Source: Isoetes taiwanensis (lineage: Eukaryota > Streptophyta > Lycopodiopsida > Isoetales > Isoetaceae). Taken from it: DNA of 64,000 nt. The notes under the pieces were generated by a model. That model saw only the letters and a program-made list of their open reading frames with translations, had not been told where the DNA came from and searched no databases. The DNA lies in the NCBI GenBank assembly GCA_021234155.1, contig JAJEKV010000063.1:6631710-6695709 (forward strand), read 5' to 3'. The position numbers and the translations under genes were made by a program. Below are positions 21,257-40,140 of the stretch, one piece after another; position 1 is the stretch's first letter; every line of letters starts with the position of its first letter.

Positions 21257-23520
21257 AAATATGTGCCGCATCATACAATTCATAATTATTATTATAAAAC
21301 GTCTGGCCCGTATTGAACCTATCTGCTCCAAACATGGCAAAGACGAAGTTGTAAAATCCACGAACATGTTGGAACCGGTGCAAATCATTTCTTTGAAGAT
21401 CCCCATCCGCCTTCCCACGGCGGTCCAGGATGTGGTGCCTATAGTCCGCCGACATACAGCGGCTAGTACCATGGTCACAAGAATCGGCTGGCCGGTATGA
21501 GGTTCTACATCATCAATGGCAACCATTCTATCTTTCGGCCACAGCTCGTTATTATCGGTTGGGGCGAGATGCGGTAGAACTTCGGAAGATTTACACTTAT
21601 AGGATCCGCAGAGAGTTCTTTTCCGGGCCGAAAGACTTGGACCTTCTTCGGCTTAGTGTGGATGTCAATGACATCGTAGCCGGATTCGGTTTTAAGGAAC
21701 CATGCCAGATCGGGATACACCCACTGCGTGGGCAATACCGGAGAGTGGCAAGCCAGCACCCAGCAGAAAAAGGCCAATCAAGAAGCGGCAATGAAGGTAT
21801 GTACGGTATGAGCCAAATGGCCCAGTTAGCGCCATTTGAGCCTCAAATAGCGGCGTTAAGCCATTTGAGGGTTAAATACCGCAATTTGCGCCATTTGAAG
21901 CTCAAATAAAATGGCAAATCGCCATTTGACACTCTTGCTTCATTCAAGCTCTAACATGTTGGGTTTTGCGTTTCAAAGATACCTTGAAATGCTTGACAAG
22001 ATTCTCGAGGGAAAGCATACCAGGATGTCCCGCGAGGTTCGTTTTCATGCCAGAGCGACATTTACGCTCTTTTAAGCCCAAATGTGGAATAAATGGAAAA
22101 GGGGAACTGAAAGATAACAAGACCCCAACAAATAGCGATCAATTGGGCAAAGGATAAGGATTATTTTAGCGAGAACTACCTCGGTGCATGAGGAGGCCTA
22201 GATTATGAAGGATTGCGGAAATCTGTCCTCGAGGAAGCCATCGGAGGGACATTTATGTTAAGGTCACATCGGATTATAAGGGTGAAAATTTTTTCAAGGC
22301 GAGCACGGGGGCTTGAGTTCTTGCCTACATGAAGAAGGAGATTCTCAACTACATCCATGATGAACTTGGAATCAAATGCAGAAAGTTCGAGGACTTGAGA
22401 AAGGTGTTCGAGGATTCCCGGACTCAACCCTCCTATGCGTGGGGGTTGTGCATAATAAGTGGGTCTCGGCGGCATCCTGAAGAGAGGCGTCCATGGTAAT
22501 GTGCCCTTCTCATTAAGCGAGATCCATCCGTAAGCTTCTAAAGCCGGCCCAGGGGCGACCTCAAAAGATTTAATGTGGAGTGTGTTTCTAGTGGTGGGAT
22601 TGTCGGGATCCGATCGTGTTGTCTGCCCGGCATGATCTGTTTTGGATCACCGAGGCAAATTACTCGATTTGGGATCCCGCCACTCGGCCCAAATTCTTTG
22701 ATCTTTGCTTCTAAGATGGCGGATGTTGAGACATCTTGGATAATATGTTTTTGCTAAGCGGAACATACAAGTCTCTTCTGCTTGCTTTATACAGGAGAGA
22801 CTAGAATCGGATCTAGAGTTTACTTAGGCATGTACGAAGAGGAAAGTGGGTGGGCACCCGGTGGTGGCATAAAAGAGCCAACAGCTATGGTTATAGCCAC
22901 GAGGATCTCAGCCCAAGCACAGCCTGATGAACACCTGGATCTCAGGTTTTATGATGAACATCCCCGGAAAGCACCTGAAGTTCCTAAGACCCATAAAGAT
23001 GCGGTTGGTGCGAGCCGAGAGAATCGGCTAACAAGCTCTGAGGGGCGAGTTCAAATCTGATTGGCAAGGTATGGAAGGGGAATACTTGGTTCTGGCGGTG
23101 GGTCCTGCTACAACATCATACCTTGTCGATAAGCTCGCGCCCCTCCGAATAGCGTTGTTACGGACTTCTTTTACGGTGGGGCTTTACTGGGGCATCATTG
23201 CGGTTAAAAAGGAGTAGTGTGGCCTATGAGCATGATGGAAAAAAGATCCAATGTATGCTAGGGATTCTTGGAAGAATTGACAACGTCATTAATCCCTTGC
23301 TTGATCCAGCAGCCATGGACTCTCGTAAAGTTTTGGCACTCACTGGACCTACTCTAGGAGAGACATCACATGGTGGTGGAGGAGGAGGCCACCGGGATCC
23401 AGGGGAACAAGTGGTAAAAGACCACGGTCCTTGGAGTTGGACCGGCAAGTAAAGATTAACCACGAAGATATTGATAATCACGGATGATAAGATTTTGGTG
23501 AGGAATATTGAAAACTGATT
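21257..23520. pseudogene. Broken coding-like region, unidentified
   Basis: Several overlapping frames have protein-like composition. On the + strand these include FQRYLEMLDKILEGKHTRMS (from about 21972), ARATFTLF then a stop and AQMWNKWKR, and at 22782-23060 RVYLGMYEEESGWAPGGGIK. The frame at 23198-23452 ends in a Gly-rich stretch and HRDPGEQVVKDHGPWSW. Frame changes and stops interrupt every path. No family was recognised. Flanking GCGCCATTTG clusters (21810-21935 and 23650-23900) suggest it is the coding part of a degraded transposon. Confidence 0.35.
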
Positions 23521-23900
23521 TGCATATCATACTTGTATATAAGATTTACCTCTGTGGTATTGTTGATTACTGTACTGATTAATCTTTTGAATACTGATGA
23601 CACATACGATCTTAATGTGTTTGCCCTTTTGTATATCCTACTTGTAAAAGCAAATAAGCGGCCAGCGCCATTTGCAATATGAATATATTACAGTAAGCTT
23701 TTTGCGCTATTTGTTTGCTTTTTTTCCCCGTGTATTGTCCTTATGATTCACTTCAAATGTAGCGACTTTATTGCTTTTTCCACAATTTTTCTTCAAATGG
23801 CGCCCAACCCGGTTGTTGTCTCGTCGAGTCGATTTCCGCACCATTTACCGTGTCAAATAGAGCGGTTTTCAGGGCTAATCCTTGTGCATTTTAAGTAAAT
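21810..23900. repeat. Cluster of GCGCCATTTG / AAATGGCGC motifs, right group
   Basis: Dense at 21810-21935 (five or more copies alternating with CTCAAATA) and again at 23650-23900. Same motif family as 12150-14165. Confidence 0.6.
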
Positions 23901-25735
23901 AGCGCATTTGATTCTTGGAATGTGTGAAAAACAAGGAACAATTTCATTTTCGAGCGAAAATGGAATCAATTTTCCAACTTTAATGAAACTCTGCTTAAAA
24001 GCTGCATAATGCATCTTCATCTATTGGTTGGTTCCAAGTGAACTTATTCAAAAGCGGGCATCCTTTTTGGCAATTGCACTCTAAATCAACCCTCGGAATT
24101 AGTTTGATCCCCGAAAATGAAGTATTAGAACCAAGAACACTCAAAGGAATGCAATGACAACTTGGAAACCAAATACCTTTGCCATTGACATTGCAAAAAG
24201 ACCGAGAACCCGCGTGAGCTTAGAATTAGGAAGATTCTTGCCAACAAGCGAGGCCGAAATTTGTTGGCAAAGAATGCCATAATCGAATTCAAACAATGCT
24301 TGTGCGATGGTAAGGTCGTTGGTGCTTTCGATAAACGATGATGCAAGCTCGATGGCTGATGCGATGGTGGGAAAAGGAAAATCTTAGCATGTAATCATTA
24401 AATTTTGTGGTGGTTAGGAAATAATGATTGCAAAGTTAGGTCTGAGGTTAGGTTGGAGGGGGAAGTTAGGTTAGGGGAGAGTGAAAGTTAGGTATGGAGG
24501 GAAAGGTAGGTTCGGGATCCTACGTGGCAGCCCCCAATATACTCTTACAAGGCCCTTATTTGACCTCAAAAAAGAAACTCTAATGGTTTGGCGAGAAGCG
24601 GGGATCAGTTCAATGGCGTGGGAGGGCTTCACTAGGAGGTGCGGCCAAGCCCAAGATGGCTCCCGAGGTTACCCAAAAGAATATGGCGAGATCTGGGTCG
24701 GTTAAGCTCACGATTCTTCCTCCCTCGGCGAGAATGGAGGATTCTTTTCGGCTCTGTTAAAATCCGAATCTTGGCCTTTACACGCAGCCAAGTTTGACCC
24801 GGCTCTTTCCGGCAATCGCCATGCCGTTTTGATGAAGAAGAAAAGGGGATGGTTATAAGGGCCGCGGTTTCCGTTTTTGGAGAAGCGAGAATAGACTAGG
24901 CTGGATGGGCGCGTTGCCCCAATTTGTTACCATACGCATTTTACCCAATCTGAGTCAAGCAAATAGGTAAGGCTTTGCCGTTGCAACAAAAAATCAAGCA
25001 ACAAATGGACCCAATGGCGTTCCAAAACAACGCCTCTGCGCACCATAGCAGGGCCCAAGCATCGGACGAATTCATCCCTGTGCCCGGATAATCAGAACTC
25101 CAAAAGCGAAAAATCAGGTTGAGAAATCCCAGAGCTCTGCCCACGACGAAGGATGCTACAATAGATCCGGTTCGATGTGGACCTTTCCGCACATTACATC
25201 TACAATTATTTTGGATTAAAAAAAAACAACTCAGAACAAGCTAAGCAGCAAAATATAAACAAATTGGGCTTACCAGCAACGGTGTTGGTGTCAGATTGGA
25301 GGGAAACCAGCGGCTAAGAGACGGCGGAATTGATGGCGCTGGAACTGAATAATTTTCAAGGATATGGGCTGTTGAAGCTTGTGGATACATGGTGTCTGAT
25401 TAATAAATTTTTGATTCGGCCCGTTTGAATTTCTTCTCGAGAAAGAGATGTGTTGGAGCATTGATCTAAACTTCGATATCATCCAAACCCGAAGCTTTAA
25501 CCAATGCACTAGAAAGCCGATTTATCCAAAGCTTATAAAGGCTGCTGGATCGCATAATCCGGTTACACGATTTGTGGCTAGTTTTGTCTTTTTACTTCTG
25601 AGTTGTTGCTAGGCATAGAATACTAACTAGAAACTGTGGTATTGTGACTTCATTTCCTAAGTATTTAATTCCATAATTGCTAGTTAGAATTCATCACAAT
25701 TCTATATGGACCTTAGTCCCCACAATATATGCCGG
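23901..25735. other. No gene recognised
   Basis: Purine-rich AGGTTAGG-type repeats occur around 24425-24515. Short frames on both strands lack motifs. Nothing further is supported. Confidence 0.5.
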
Positions 25736-25890
25736 AAGTATTTAATGCCTAATTATCCACATTAACCTTAGGAATTGAGTTCTTATCCACATTAATCTTA
25801 GAAACTGAATACTCCACACAATCGAATATCTAGCCATGTTAACCTTGGTAATTGAATTAGTATTCACATTGATCTTAGGATTTAAACTTC
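25736..25890 (+). repeat. Degenerate tandem repeat around TCCACATTAAyCTTAG
   Basis: About four imperfect 35-45-bp units, each with CACATT(A/G)A(C/T)CTTAG(G/A)A followed by TTGA or CTGA. Confidence 0.55.
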
Positions 25891-25903
25891 TTACATATGA
25901 ATC

Positions 25904-26529
25904 ATTCTAGAATGGGACTCGCATGAAACCAACAAACCGTCCGACTTAGACTTGCTTCTCATTCATCTCAGCAGATTTTCTACAATGGTGGATAGTGGGT
26001 AGCCGCACACATCACGAACTACCCATAAAAATAAAGGGAAAAATCAATTATATCATTTGGACCCCAACAAAATATAAATGCTAATAGAGATGGGCTAGTG
26101 TACTGCTAGAAAGCTTATCAGGGATTAAAGCCCGCCCTTTGGGTTTAGAGGAAAAACCCTAGTGATAAACCTTTGGCAAGGGCTGGACAAGCGTAAAGGC
26201 ATAAAAATAAGCTCCCAAAACCCACGAATGGAAAAGTCCGGGAAGCAGATGCGGCCGCTAACATGCACGCACATCACCAACAAAACAACAAGACAAACAA
26301 ACCTCCCGAGTGGAGGGGCTGATTCGCAGCGCATGCCCGCAGCGATAAAAATACAATAACAAAGAAGGGGGAGGGTGGGTTCAAAGAGAATAAAAGATGC
26401 TAATAGAGAGAAGAGGAAAGCGCCGATGAGATGTTGATGTAGAAGCGCCCTAAAATAGCGAACTCCCAACGAGAATGGGCATGCGCCCCATCATGCATAA
26501 AAGCATGCATGCTCGTCCCATTCTAGAAT
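25904..26529. mobile_element. Small inverted-repeat element A, 626 bp
   Basis: The left end ATTCTAGAATGGGACTCGCATG and the right end GCATGCTCGTCCCATTCTAGAAT form an inverted repeat with a palindromic tip (ATTCTAGAAT). The interior is non-coding. A shorter relative with the same ends lies at 26558-26898. No target duplication was identified, so the superfamily is open. Confidence 0.55.
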
Positions 26530-26557
26530 GGCGATCCGATGTCACCGGATCAATGGG

Positions 26558-26898
26558 ATTCTAGAATGGGACTGCATGAAACCAACAAACCGCTGCAATA
26601 CCAAAGGACTTCCTTACAAAACTAGGATCGAGGGCCCGAAGGTCCGCGGGGCCGAAGGCTAAAGGCGGAAAAAGGACAGCAAAGAAAAGCGCCAAATTGG
26701 CCAAACCAAGCGGGAAAAAGCCCCCTCCCCCCGCACACGGAAACAATTCAAAGAGAATAAAAGTAATTCCGAGAGAGAAGAGGAAGCGCCGATGAGATGT
26801 TGATGCAGAAACGCGCCTAAAATAGCGAACTCCCAACCAGAATGGGCATGCGCCGCCCGCATGCATGCAAAATATGCATGCTCGTCCCATTCTAGAAT
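26558..26898. mobile_element. Small inverted-repeat element B, 341 bp
   Basis: Starts ATTCTAGAATGGGACTGCATG and ends GCATGCTCGTCCCATTCTAGAAT. Its last 150 bp repeats the end of element A (GCGCCGATGAGATGTTGATG onward). Both are followed by GGCGATCCGATGT and then CGGATC, so A and B may be a tandem duplication instead of two insertions. Confidence 0.55.
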
Positions 26899-26999
26899 GG
26901 CGATCCGATGTCTCGGATCGATGGGATTAACTTGAATTCATACTGCACAATGAGTTGTTTTATAAAACCAACATTGTCGGTTAGGGCCTGGTTGACTTC

Positions 27000-27170
27000 A
27001 AGATGTTTTGATTTTGACTTCAAGATGTTTTGGTTTTGAACTGACACCAAGCCAGAATCTCTCTTTTTAGCTGCAAACCGGAAAGGGTAAGCAATAGACC
27101 AATTTCTCATTTTAGCTCTCATTTTAGCTGCAAACCGGAAAGGGTAAGCAATAGACCAATTTCTTATGAA
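27000..27170 (+). repeat. Short tandem repeats
   Basis: TTCAAGATGTTTTG occurs twice (about 26998-27035). A unit of about 58 bp with GCAAACCGGAAAGGGTAAGC then AATAGACCAATTTCT occurs twice (27071-27165). Confidence 0.8.
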
Positions 27171-27430
27171 CTCGTTTTCCATTTGGCTTTTTGCTTAGAA
27201 CATCTACTATGCTTGCATTTCTCGAGATTCCTCCAACTTCATATTTCTTGATCTTTATTTGTGCACTTACTACATAAAGCAGTTGGTTATAAACATTTCG
27301 CTTAGTACCGATCTACATGCACTACACACACCATATTATGTTATAACAACTTCCTATAACTTAAACACAAGGTTTTATGAACACCATGTGCAGGTTCAAA
27401 TCGTGCATGTTCTAGCACATATAGATAGAG

Positions 27431-27470
27431 AAACGTTCGCGGCGGCCGCTAGGCCGCCGCGATAAGTTTC
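27431..27470. repeat. GC-rich palindrome
   Basis: The arms CGCGGCGGCC (27438-27447) and GGCCGCCGCG (27452-27461) are perfect complements around GCTA, extended by GAAAC/GTTTC. The half-sequence CGCGGCGG also occurs at about 43232 within the related block of the other duplication copy. A solo element end or excision footprint is possible. Confidence 0.75.
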
Positions 27471-27488
27471 TTGTAGGTATATACAATG

Positions 27489-27757
27489 TTTCTTTTGAAA
27501 GACGCAAGCCTTATGCAAACTACATTTTTTCTTTTAGATGTCAAAAGGATGCACAACTCTTTCTCGCAAATGTCCGCTCCACAAATTCTAAAATAAGCAC
27601 ATGTCTAACTACCATATTAGATGGCATCCAAAATCCATGGCGTATACTAGCCTTCAAATCTCAAGATCGTATTTTGTTTATATTTTAGTTGACGTTGGAT
27701 GTAGAACACCTGCTAGGGGACAAGCTTGCCACATTTCCAACGTATATGCTTTATGAA
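27489..27757 (+). repeat. Segmental duplication, distal part of copy A
   Basis: Aligns with 42955-43215, starting TTTTGAAAGACGCAAGCC and ending near CCAACGTATATGCTT. It is the continuation of block 1-2432 after about 25 kb of other DNA. No gene. Confidence 0.85.
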
Positions 27758-28329
27758 ATAATGCTTAGAAAACAATGAGGATTAATATTTGAGCTTTTTT
27801 GGGCTAAGTAATGATGAACATGTTCCTTTGTTACCACGGATGTTACAAAATGAATCTAATGGTTGTTTGAATTGCATGATGAAATCTCACAAAGAGTAGA
27901 TGTGTTTTTATGGAGTTAGAAACATCATACATTTTCTTCAAGCAAGGGAAAGAACATGGGCTTGAAAAAAAAAAAAGACAAAGGCCCAGTTGGGCTTTCT
28001 GTGATATGTAGGTCACATCAGTAAATGCCTTAATGATCATGTCCATCCATTTGCTTATTCAAATATATTCCTAAAGCAACATGCAACATGCCGCAAATGG
28101 TCGTACAATGGTGGGTTCAAGGGTCAATATACCACAAATAATGACTCTTGTAAATGGCGTCAATGGTCAACCTTACAAAGTAATATTGATTGTAAGGCTA
28201 TGTTTCCATAAGCGCCTTTGGGGATATTTCAAAACTGATCAGACCAAATTTCTTGAGAGCCTGACTTCAAAGCAATGAACCAGAGCTTTCAAAAATCCCA
28301 GGGCATTTCTCAAAAATCAAAGTCCAACC

Positions 28330-28996
28330 TAGATAACATGCTTTCTCCAATGGCAGAAGGTGTGGTCTTGGGCATGGGACAAGCTACTTCATCCTAAAGT
28401 GGCAGTTCTTTGGTGGCAGATTCTTCATAGGTGTCTGCGGGTTAATGTGCTTGTCCATAAGTTTAACCCTAGAATATCAAATCGATTATCCGGTATGCAA
28501 GTGTGGATCACGAGACCATTGAGCATTGCTTTTTCATGTGTGAACACCTTAGGCAATTATGGGGCTGGTTGTTTTCCCTTTTTCGAGGTTTCACTAACAA
28601 GTCAACAAGCTGCTTTTGGCACCCAAGTACACAGACGAGTTACAAGGCGGGCTTTTCATCTAGCGCCCGGGATGGTTGCTTTGGACTATCTGGAAAAAGG
28701 CGAAGATTGGTAATCTTCAAAGGTCTGGATGTGGCAGATAATCGTGTTCTCCAAGAAGCTCAAGGTTACATTGTAAAGTCGTATCACTGTTCTTCACTTG
28801 CCCCTCGCAAGAGGCGATTGATTTTTGAGGAGTTTTTGGATGTGCACTCTTATGCTTAGGCGGGGTTGCTTCCCTTTCGGTGGGTCTCAAACTTCCGCCG
28901 AGATTTTATTCCCATCTCTGCATTTATACTTGTATTTGACTCTTTGATTGAATAAAGTCGGCGTCCTTCAACCAAAAAAAAAAAAAAAAAAAAAAA
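28330..28996 (+). mobile_element. 5'-truncated LINE: reverse-transcriptase zinc-binding domain and poly(A) tail
   Basis: A frame from about 28354 reads VWSWAWDKLLHPKVAVLWWQ then ILHRCLRVN, the start of the plant zf-RVT domain found after the reverse transcriptase of LINEs. After a 1-base frame change near 28505 it continues ETIEHCFFMCEHLRQLWGW, the second half of the same domain (ExxxHxxxxC...W). The frame closes at 28859. A polyadenylation-like AATAAAG (28951) and a run of 23 A's (28974-28996) follow, as expected for a LINE 3' end. Reverse transcriptase and endonuclease are missing, so it is a dead 5'-truncated copy. The 5' boundary and target duplication were not found. Confidence 0.75.
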
Positions 28997-29454
28997 GAAG
29001 ACATACCTTAAGGTTGATGAAAACTACCTATACAGATGTTGAACTTTGGACTTTTGTATCGATGATTTTATTTATGAAAAATCGAATGTATTACGTTAGT
29101 GCCTTTGCGCTAAAATAAATATTTCTCAATTTCGAAGTTTTCCAGAGTCGCATTCCATGTAAGGTAGTTGGGGGCAGGCCTGACCAAAGCAATGTTGGTG
29201 TGGTGTGTTTCCAACTGGATGCTGCCATTGTGTCGTGATGTACTTTTGGTTAAATTGCCACACCTAAGATCTTGGAGTCACTGCCTCATTGTGAAAGTGG
29301 ACATGTACGATTGTGAACTTGGTAGGGGAAGGGCCCACTTCAGCTATTATGTTTTTATGGCTAAAACAATGCTTCTCAGCCTCCAATTGCAGAAATTGCT
29401 TAAACATCATAAAGAAATTGCTTAAACATCACAATTAAAGAAAAAGATGAGTTC

Positions 29455-29835
29455 CTTAAGAGGAAACCACACATGACAGTTCCATTTGTCGCAGATTTGA
29501 GATTTGGTATCAGTCCGGGACATAACTATCAGACATGTGGCCGTCACACTTGGTATTTCCCTTTAACAGAAGCAGAAGCAGGAAACTCGAAAGTTTTGGT
29601 AATCATTTGAAGCCATAAATCTAGAAGTCAAGCATAGAATAGATCAGTTAGTCTAAGGTTACATTATATAGAAGATTGACAGAACTGACTTAATTGTTGT
29701 ATCCTTGCAACTATAAACGATGGACATGGTCTTTGAAATCAAATTACTTTACTCACATCCTTAATGATTTTGACTCTCTTGCACTTTGCAAAGGCATCTA
29801 ATGACCGTGGGCCAAAACTAAAAACCCAGTTTTTT
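29455..29835 (+). pseudogene. Decayed dirigent promoter and signal-peptide fragment
   Basis: The upstream part resembles the dirigent-associated block at 2040-2250, including TTGTTGTATCCTTGCAACTA (29693-29712). The downstream part (about 29743-29835) resembles the start of the intact gene at 41307: ATTTTGACTCTCTTGCACTTTGCAAA matches its signal-peptide codons except for one base. The start codon is lost and similarity ends after about 30 codons. It is a relic of a third dirigent copy, supporting an ancestral tandem cluster. Confidence 0.7.
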
Positions 29836-30373
29836 CAAGTATAAGCTCTAGAACGGTAAACTTCCACAGTATCCAGGTGATGCGACAAGAAAGTTCAAGA
29901 TTTTATGCCTAGATAAGCAGATTTCAAGATTTTCCTGTTAGGTTCGGAGGAACCAAGTCTGTAAAGGGGAAATTAGACAAAGTTTGGAGCTTGCCTATCT
30001 TTAGAAGCATCTGCTAAGGCCAGACATATGCAGCAAGGTCCCCAATCAATTCAGGTATTGTGATGTCCTGTTTGCATCTTCGCATTGGGCACCAGATAGG
30101 GCTTCTTGAATATTATAGTTATGCTGTTGGTGTTGTCCAGATATTTGCAGGTTAATCTTTTGCTAACTCACAGTAGCAGGTCTGTCGAATCACATATGCC
30201 ATTCCTGGATGGAGGCGCTCACTAGAAGGGGAATTACATAACTATTTTGGAATTGCACCAGAGCTTCTGTCTATGCTTGTCTTATTTGTGCAAGTTTCAT
30301 CTTTGCTGAAAGCGTAAGTCTCTACTTTTTTGCATATAATTGGTATCCTCTCTTTAGCAGTTTGCTTCTTTTC
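29836..30373. other. Spacer with exon-like scraps
   Basis: A frame at about 29940-30060 looks weakly coding, followed by a candidate donor CAG|GTATTG. No family was recognised. Confidence 0.3.
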
Positions 30374-31070
30374 TACACAGGGCTATGGTTGAAGTGAAAC
30401 CACTGCTTTGGTGTCCAGCATTGACAGATGAAACAGAAGATGTAAAGAATGGTTATCCAGTAAAGAATTTGTTGACATGCACTAAAAAGCGTGTAATAGA
30501 CCACATAGAAGCAAGCTTTACTTGCCCTACATCAAATAGCATTATGGTGTATGGAAAGTTTTGTCAAGCTTTGATCTCTTTCAGCTGCAAAGATCGGACA
30601 AGAGTCATTACCTCCAATCTTCGAGATAGGCAACTTAAAGTTGAAGATTCACCTTCCAATGTTGAAGTTCAGAAGGCAATTCTATGTGGCTTAAACATGC
30701 TTCGAAAGTTCTTCTGATGCAAATCTATCTTGGTTGGATGTTTTGGTAAGCTTCTGATTTATTAAAGAAAATATTATCTCTCTCTCATTGTTGTGTCAAT
30801 TTTATTGGTTTGGGCGATCTTTGAAATGGATCGTATATCTTACTCAATGTATCTTCTTTGGAACTTCCTCCCGTAAGTCATCCTGAGTTAAATATGCTTT
30901 TGAATCTGCCCATAATCAATCACATGCATTTCTTGGAGCTCTTGCTTTTTTTGCCTTTAGGCGATAAAGCTCCCATCTCAACGATGCCTTATACTTTGAC
31001 ATTTATGAGGGAATGCCTAAACGGATGTTTCATGGAATTCTCGATTCTTTGGCGGTGGGCCAGGTAAATA
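30374..31070 (+). pseudogene. Exon-like fragments of an unidentified gene
   Basis: After a good acceptor (CTTTTCTACACAG, ending 30381), an open frame runs to 30717 with balanced composition (VEVKPLLWCPALTDETEDVK; CLLTCTKKRVIDHIEASFTC region). A second segment near 30930-31060 reads DALYFDIYEGMPKRMFHGIL then DSLAVGQ before a donor-like CAG|GTAAAT (about 31062). An in-frame stop precedes it. This suggests a decayed multi-exon host gene or transduced gene piece. I do not recognise the family. Confidence 0.35.
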
Positions 31071-38294
<7,224 letters not shown>

Positions 38295-38710
38295 TAAATA
38301 CTCTTGAAATGCTTTAAACAACAAAACGTTACTCCTTAATAGATTTTAGTTGAATAAAATTGAAATTGTTTAAACAACAAAGTGTTACTTTACTCCTTAA
38401 TAGATTTTAGTTGAATAAAATTGAAATTGTTTAAACAACAAAGTGTTACTGGTTGTTGAAATGATTGTTGAATAAAGTTGAAGTGGTTTAAACAACAAAG
38501 TGTTACTGGTTGTTGAAATGATTTAAACAACAAAGTGTTAATGGTTATCATCACTAATAGATTTTAGTTGAATAAAATTGAAATTGTTTAAACAACAAAG
38601 TGTTACTGGTTGTTGAAATGATTGTTGAATAAAGTTGAAGTGGTTTAAACAACAAAGTGTTACTGGTTGTTGAAATGATTTAAACAACAAAGTGTTAATG
38701 GTTATCATCA
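38295..38710 (+). repeat. Composite minisatellite
   Basis: The core TTTAAACAACAAAGTGTTA recurs six or more times (38315-38700). It alternates with TAGATTTTAGTTGAATAAAA and GGTTGTTGAAATGATT, forming a higher-order pattern with duplicated blocks of about 180 bp. Confidence 0.9.
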
Positions 38711-39639
38711 CTGGTTTATAAATGATAACCATGAAGATAAGGCATAACCAAACCATGCACATTTGGAATAAACTATTACTAATAGTAATAGTAATTTGAA
38801 TCTAACACATTGTGAACCATATGCATTTACCATGACAATTAGCCATGCTAGTTCACCACAATAACCAACCACACTATAGAATCACATGAATAGAGCAGCA
38901 TATTAAACCACATCCACACCATCGTGTTATACCATAGGGACTAACCATACCCTTAAAACACTATAATCTACCACATAAATTTACCAACATGCTATACCAC
39001 TTTGACAAACTCTACAAAGGAAACCATTAGCAATTACCATACCATAACACCACCCTAACAAACCTTACAAAAGAACCCATTAGTTTAGCCTCATATGGTT
39101 TTTAATGATATCAACCCACAAACATGTATTTGTTTTGTAAAATGGTTTTGTAGTCACAACCATGGGAAAAACCATATAGTGTTTTAATTTTGGGTGCCTT
39201 ATGCAGCGTTTTAATTTAATACAAATGACAGAATCAGCTTGAGCATCTTAATATAAGCACTCAATCTAATTTTTCAGATGCATCTTCCTTTATTTCTTCC
39301 AAGAAAATGAAACTCACCTTCTTTAAGCGAATTACTGCCCATGCAACAAAGGTTCCGATGCTTTCACCGACTGTGTGTCCATCAGGATGCCTTCTGGGTA
39401 ATGATTAGTCGTTGAAATGGCAACTGGTTACTAGGATCTTCACATGATCATTTCCAAGAGGAACTCCATGGCATACTGCTTCCGGATCGACTGATTCTAT
39501 CTTGCAATTTCCCACCCTCCTCTTCAAATTCGTCGTCAGCATGTAACATTCCTCTCCAACGCTGTTCAATCTCGTGAGATTATGGAATTAATTTGGAGCT
39601 TGGGATCTGGAAGAGTAGATGAACTTACATGAAGGCGCT

Positions 39640-40140
39640 CGACATCGCTCAGGCGCAGGCTTCTTCCCAGTTCTTCCGAGTTCTTTCGAGTTCTTCCTGT
39701 TCTTCCCAGTTCTTCCGAGTTCGAATGGCAAGAAAGGCTGGCGGCAAGATCGGGTGGTAGTTTCAAATTATCTGTTAATTGTACTGCTTTTTTGACGGCT
39801 GAATGAAATCTAATTATGGGATTTCACAATACGGCGGTCGTCGAGCCATTAAATGCTCGTACAATCGTGTGCCGTCCATTAGGGGCAATCGTAAGATTGC
39901 TGACCGTCGATTAAAAGTCGATCCACAAAATTTAAATAACCGCTTGCTTCTATCGAGCCGTCGATCAAAAGTCGATCCGAATGAAACCCGTCGATCCAAA
40001 GCCGACCGACTCGGCTTATGGAAATCTATATAACTTTTTGAATTTCATTTCTTGCTTTTTGATTGCAGATTTGCTCCGAGACGCTCAAGAACTCCGAGGC
40101 GCTCAAGAACTCAAGAACTCCGAGGCGCTCAAGATCGTCG
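39640..40140. repeat. Short-period repeats around CGAGTTCTT and AAAGTCGATCC
   Basis: AGTTCTTCCGAGTTCTTTCG-type 10-11-bp units lie at 39661-39725. The complementary AAGAACTCCGAGGCGCTC units lie at 40080-40135. AAAAGTCGATCC or a close variant occurs three times between them (39915-40000). The inverted placement of the two outer arrays is suggestive of element ends but is not proven. Confidence 0.55.
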
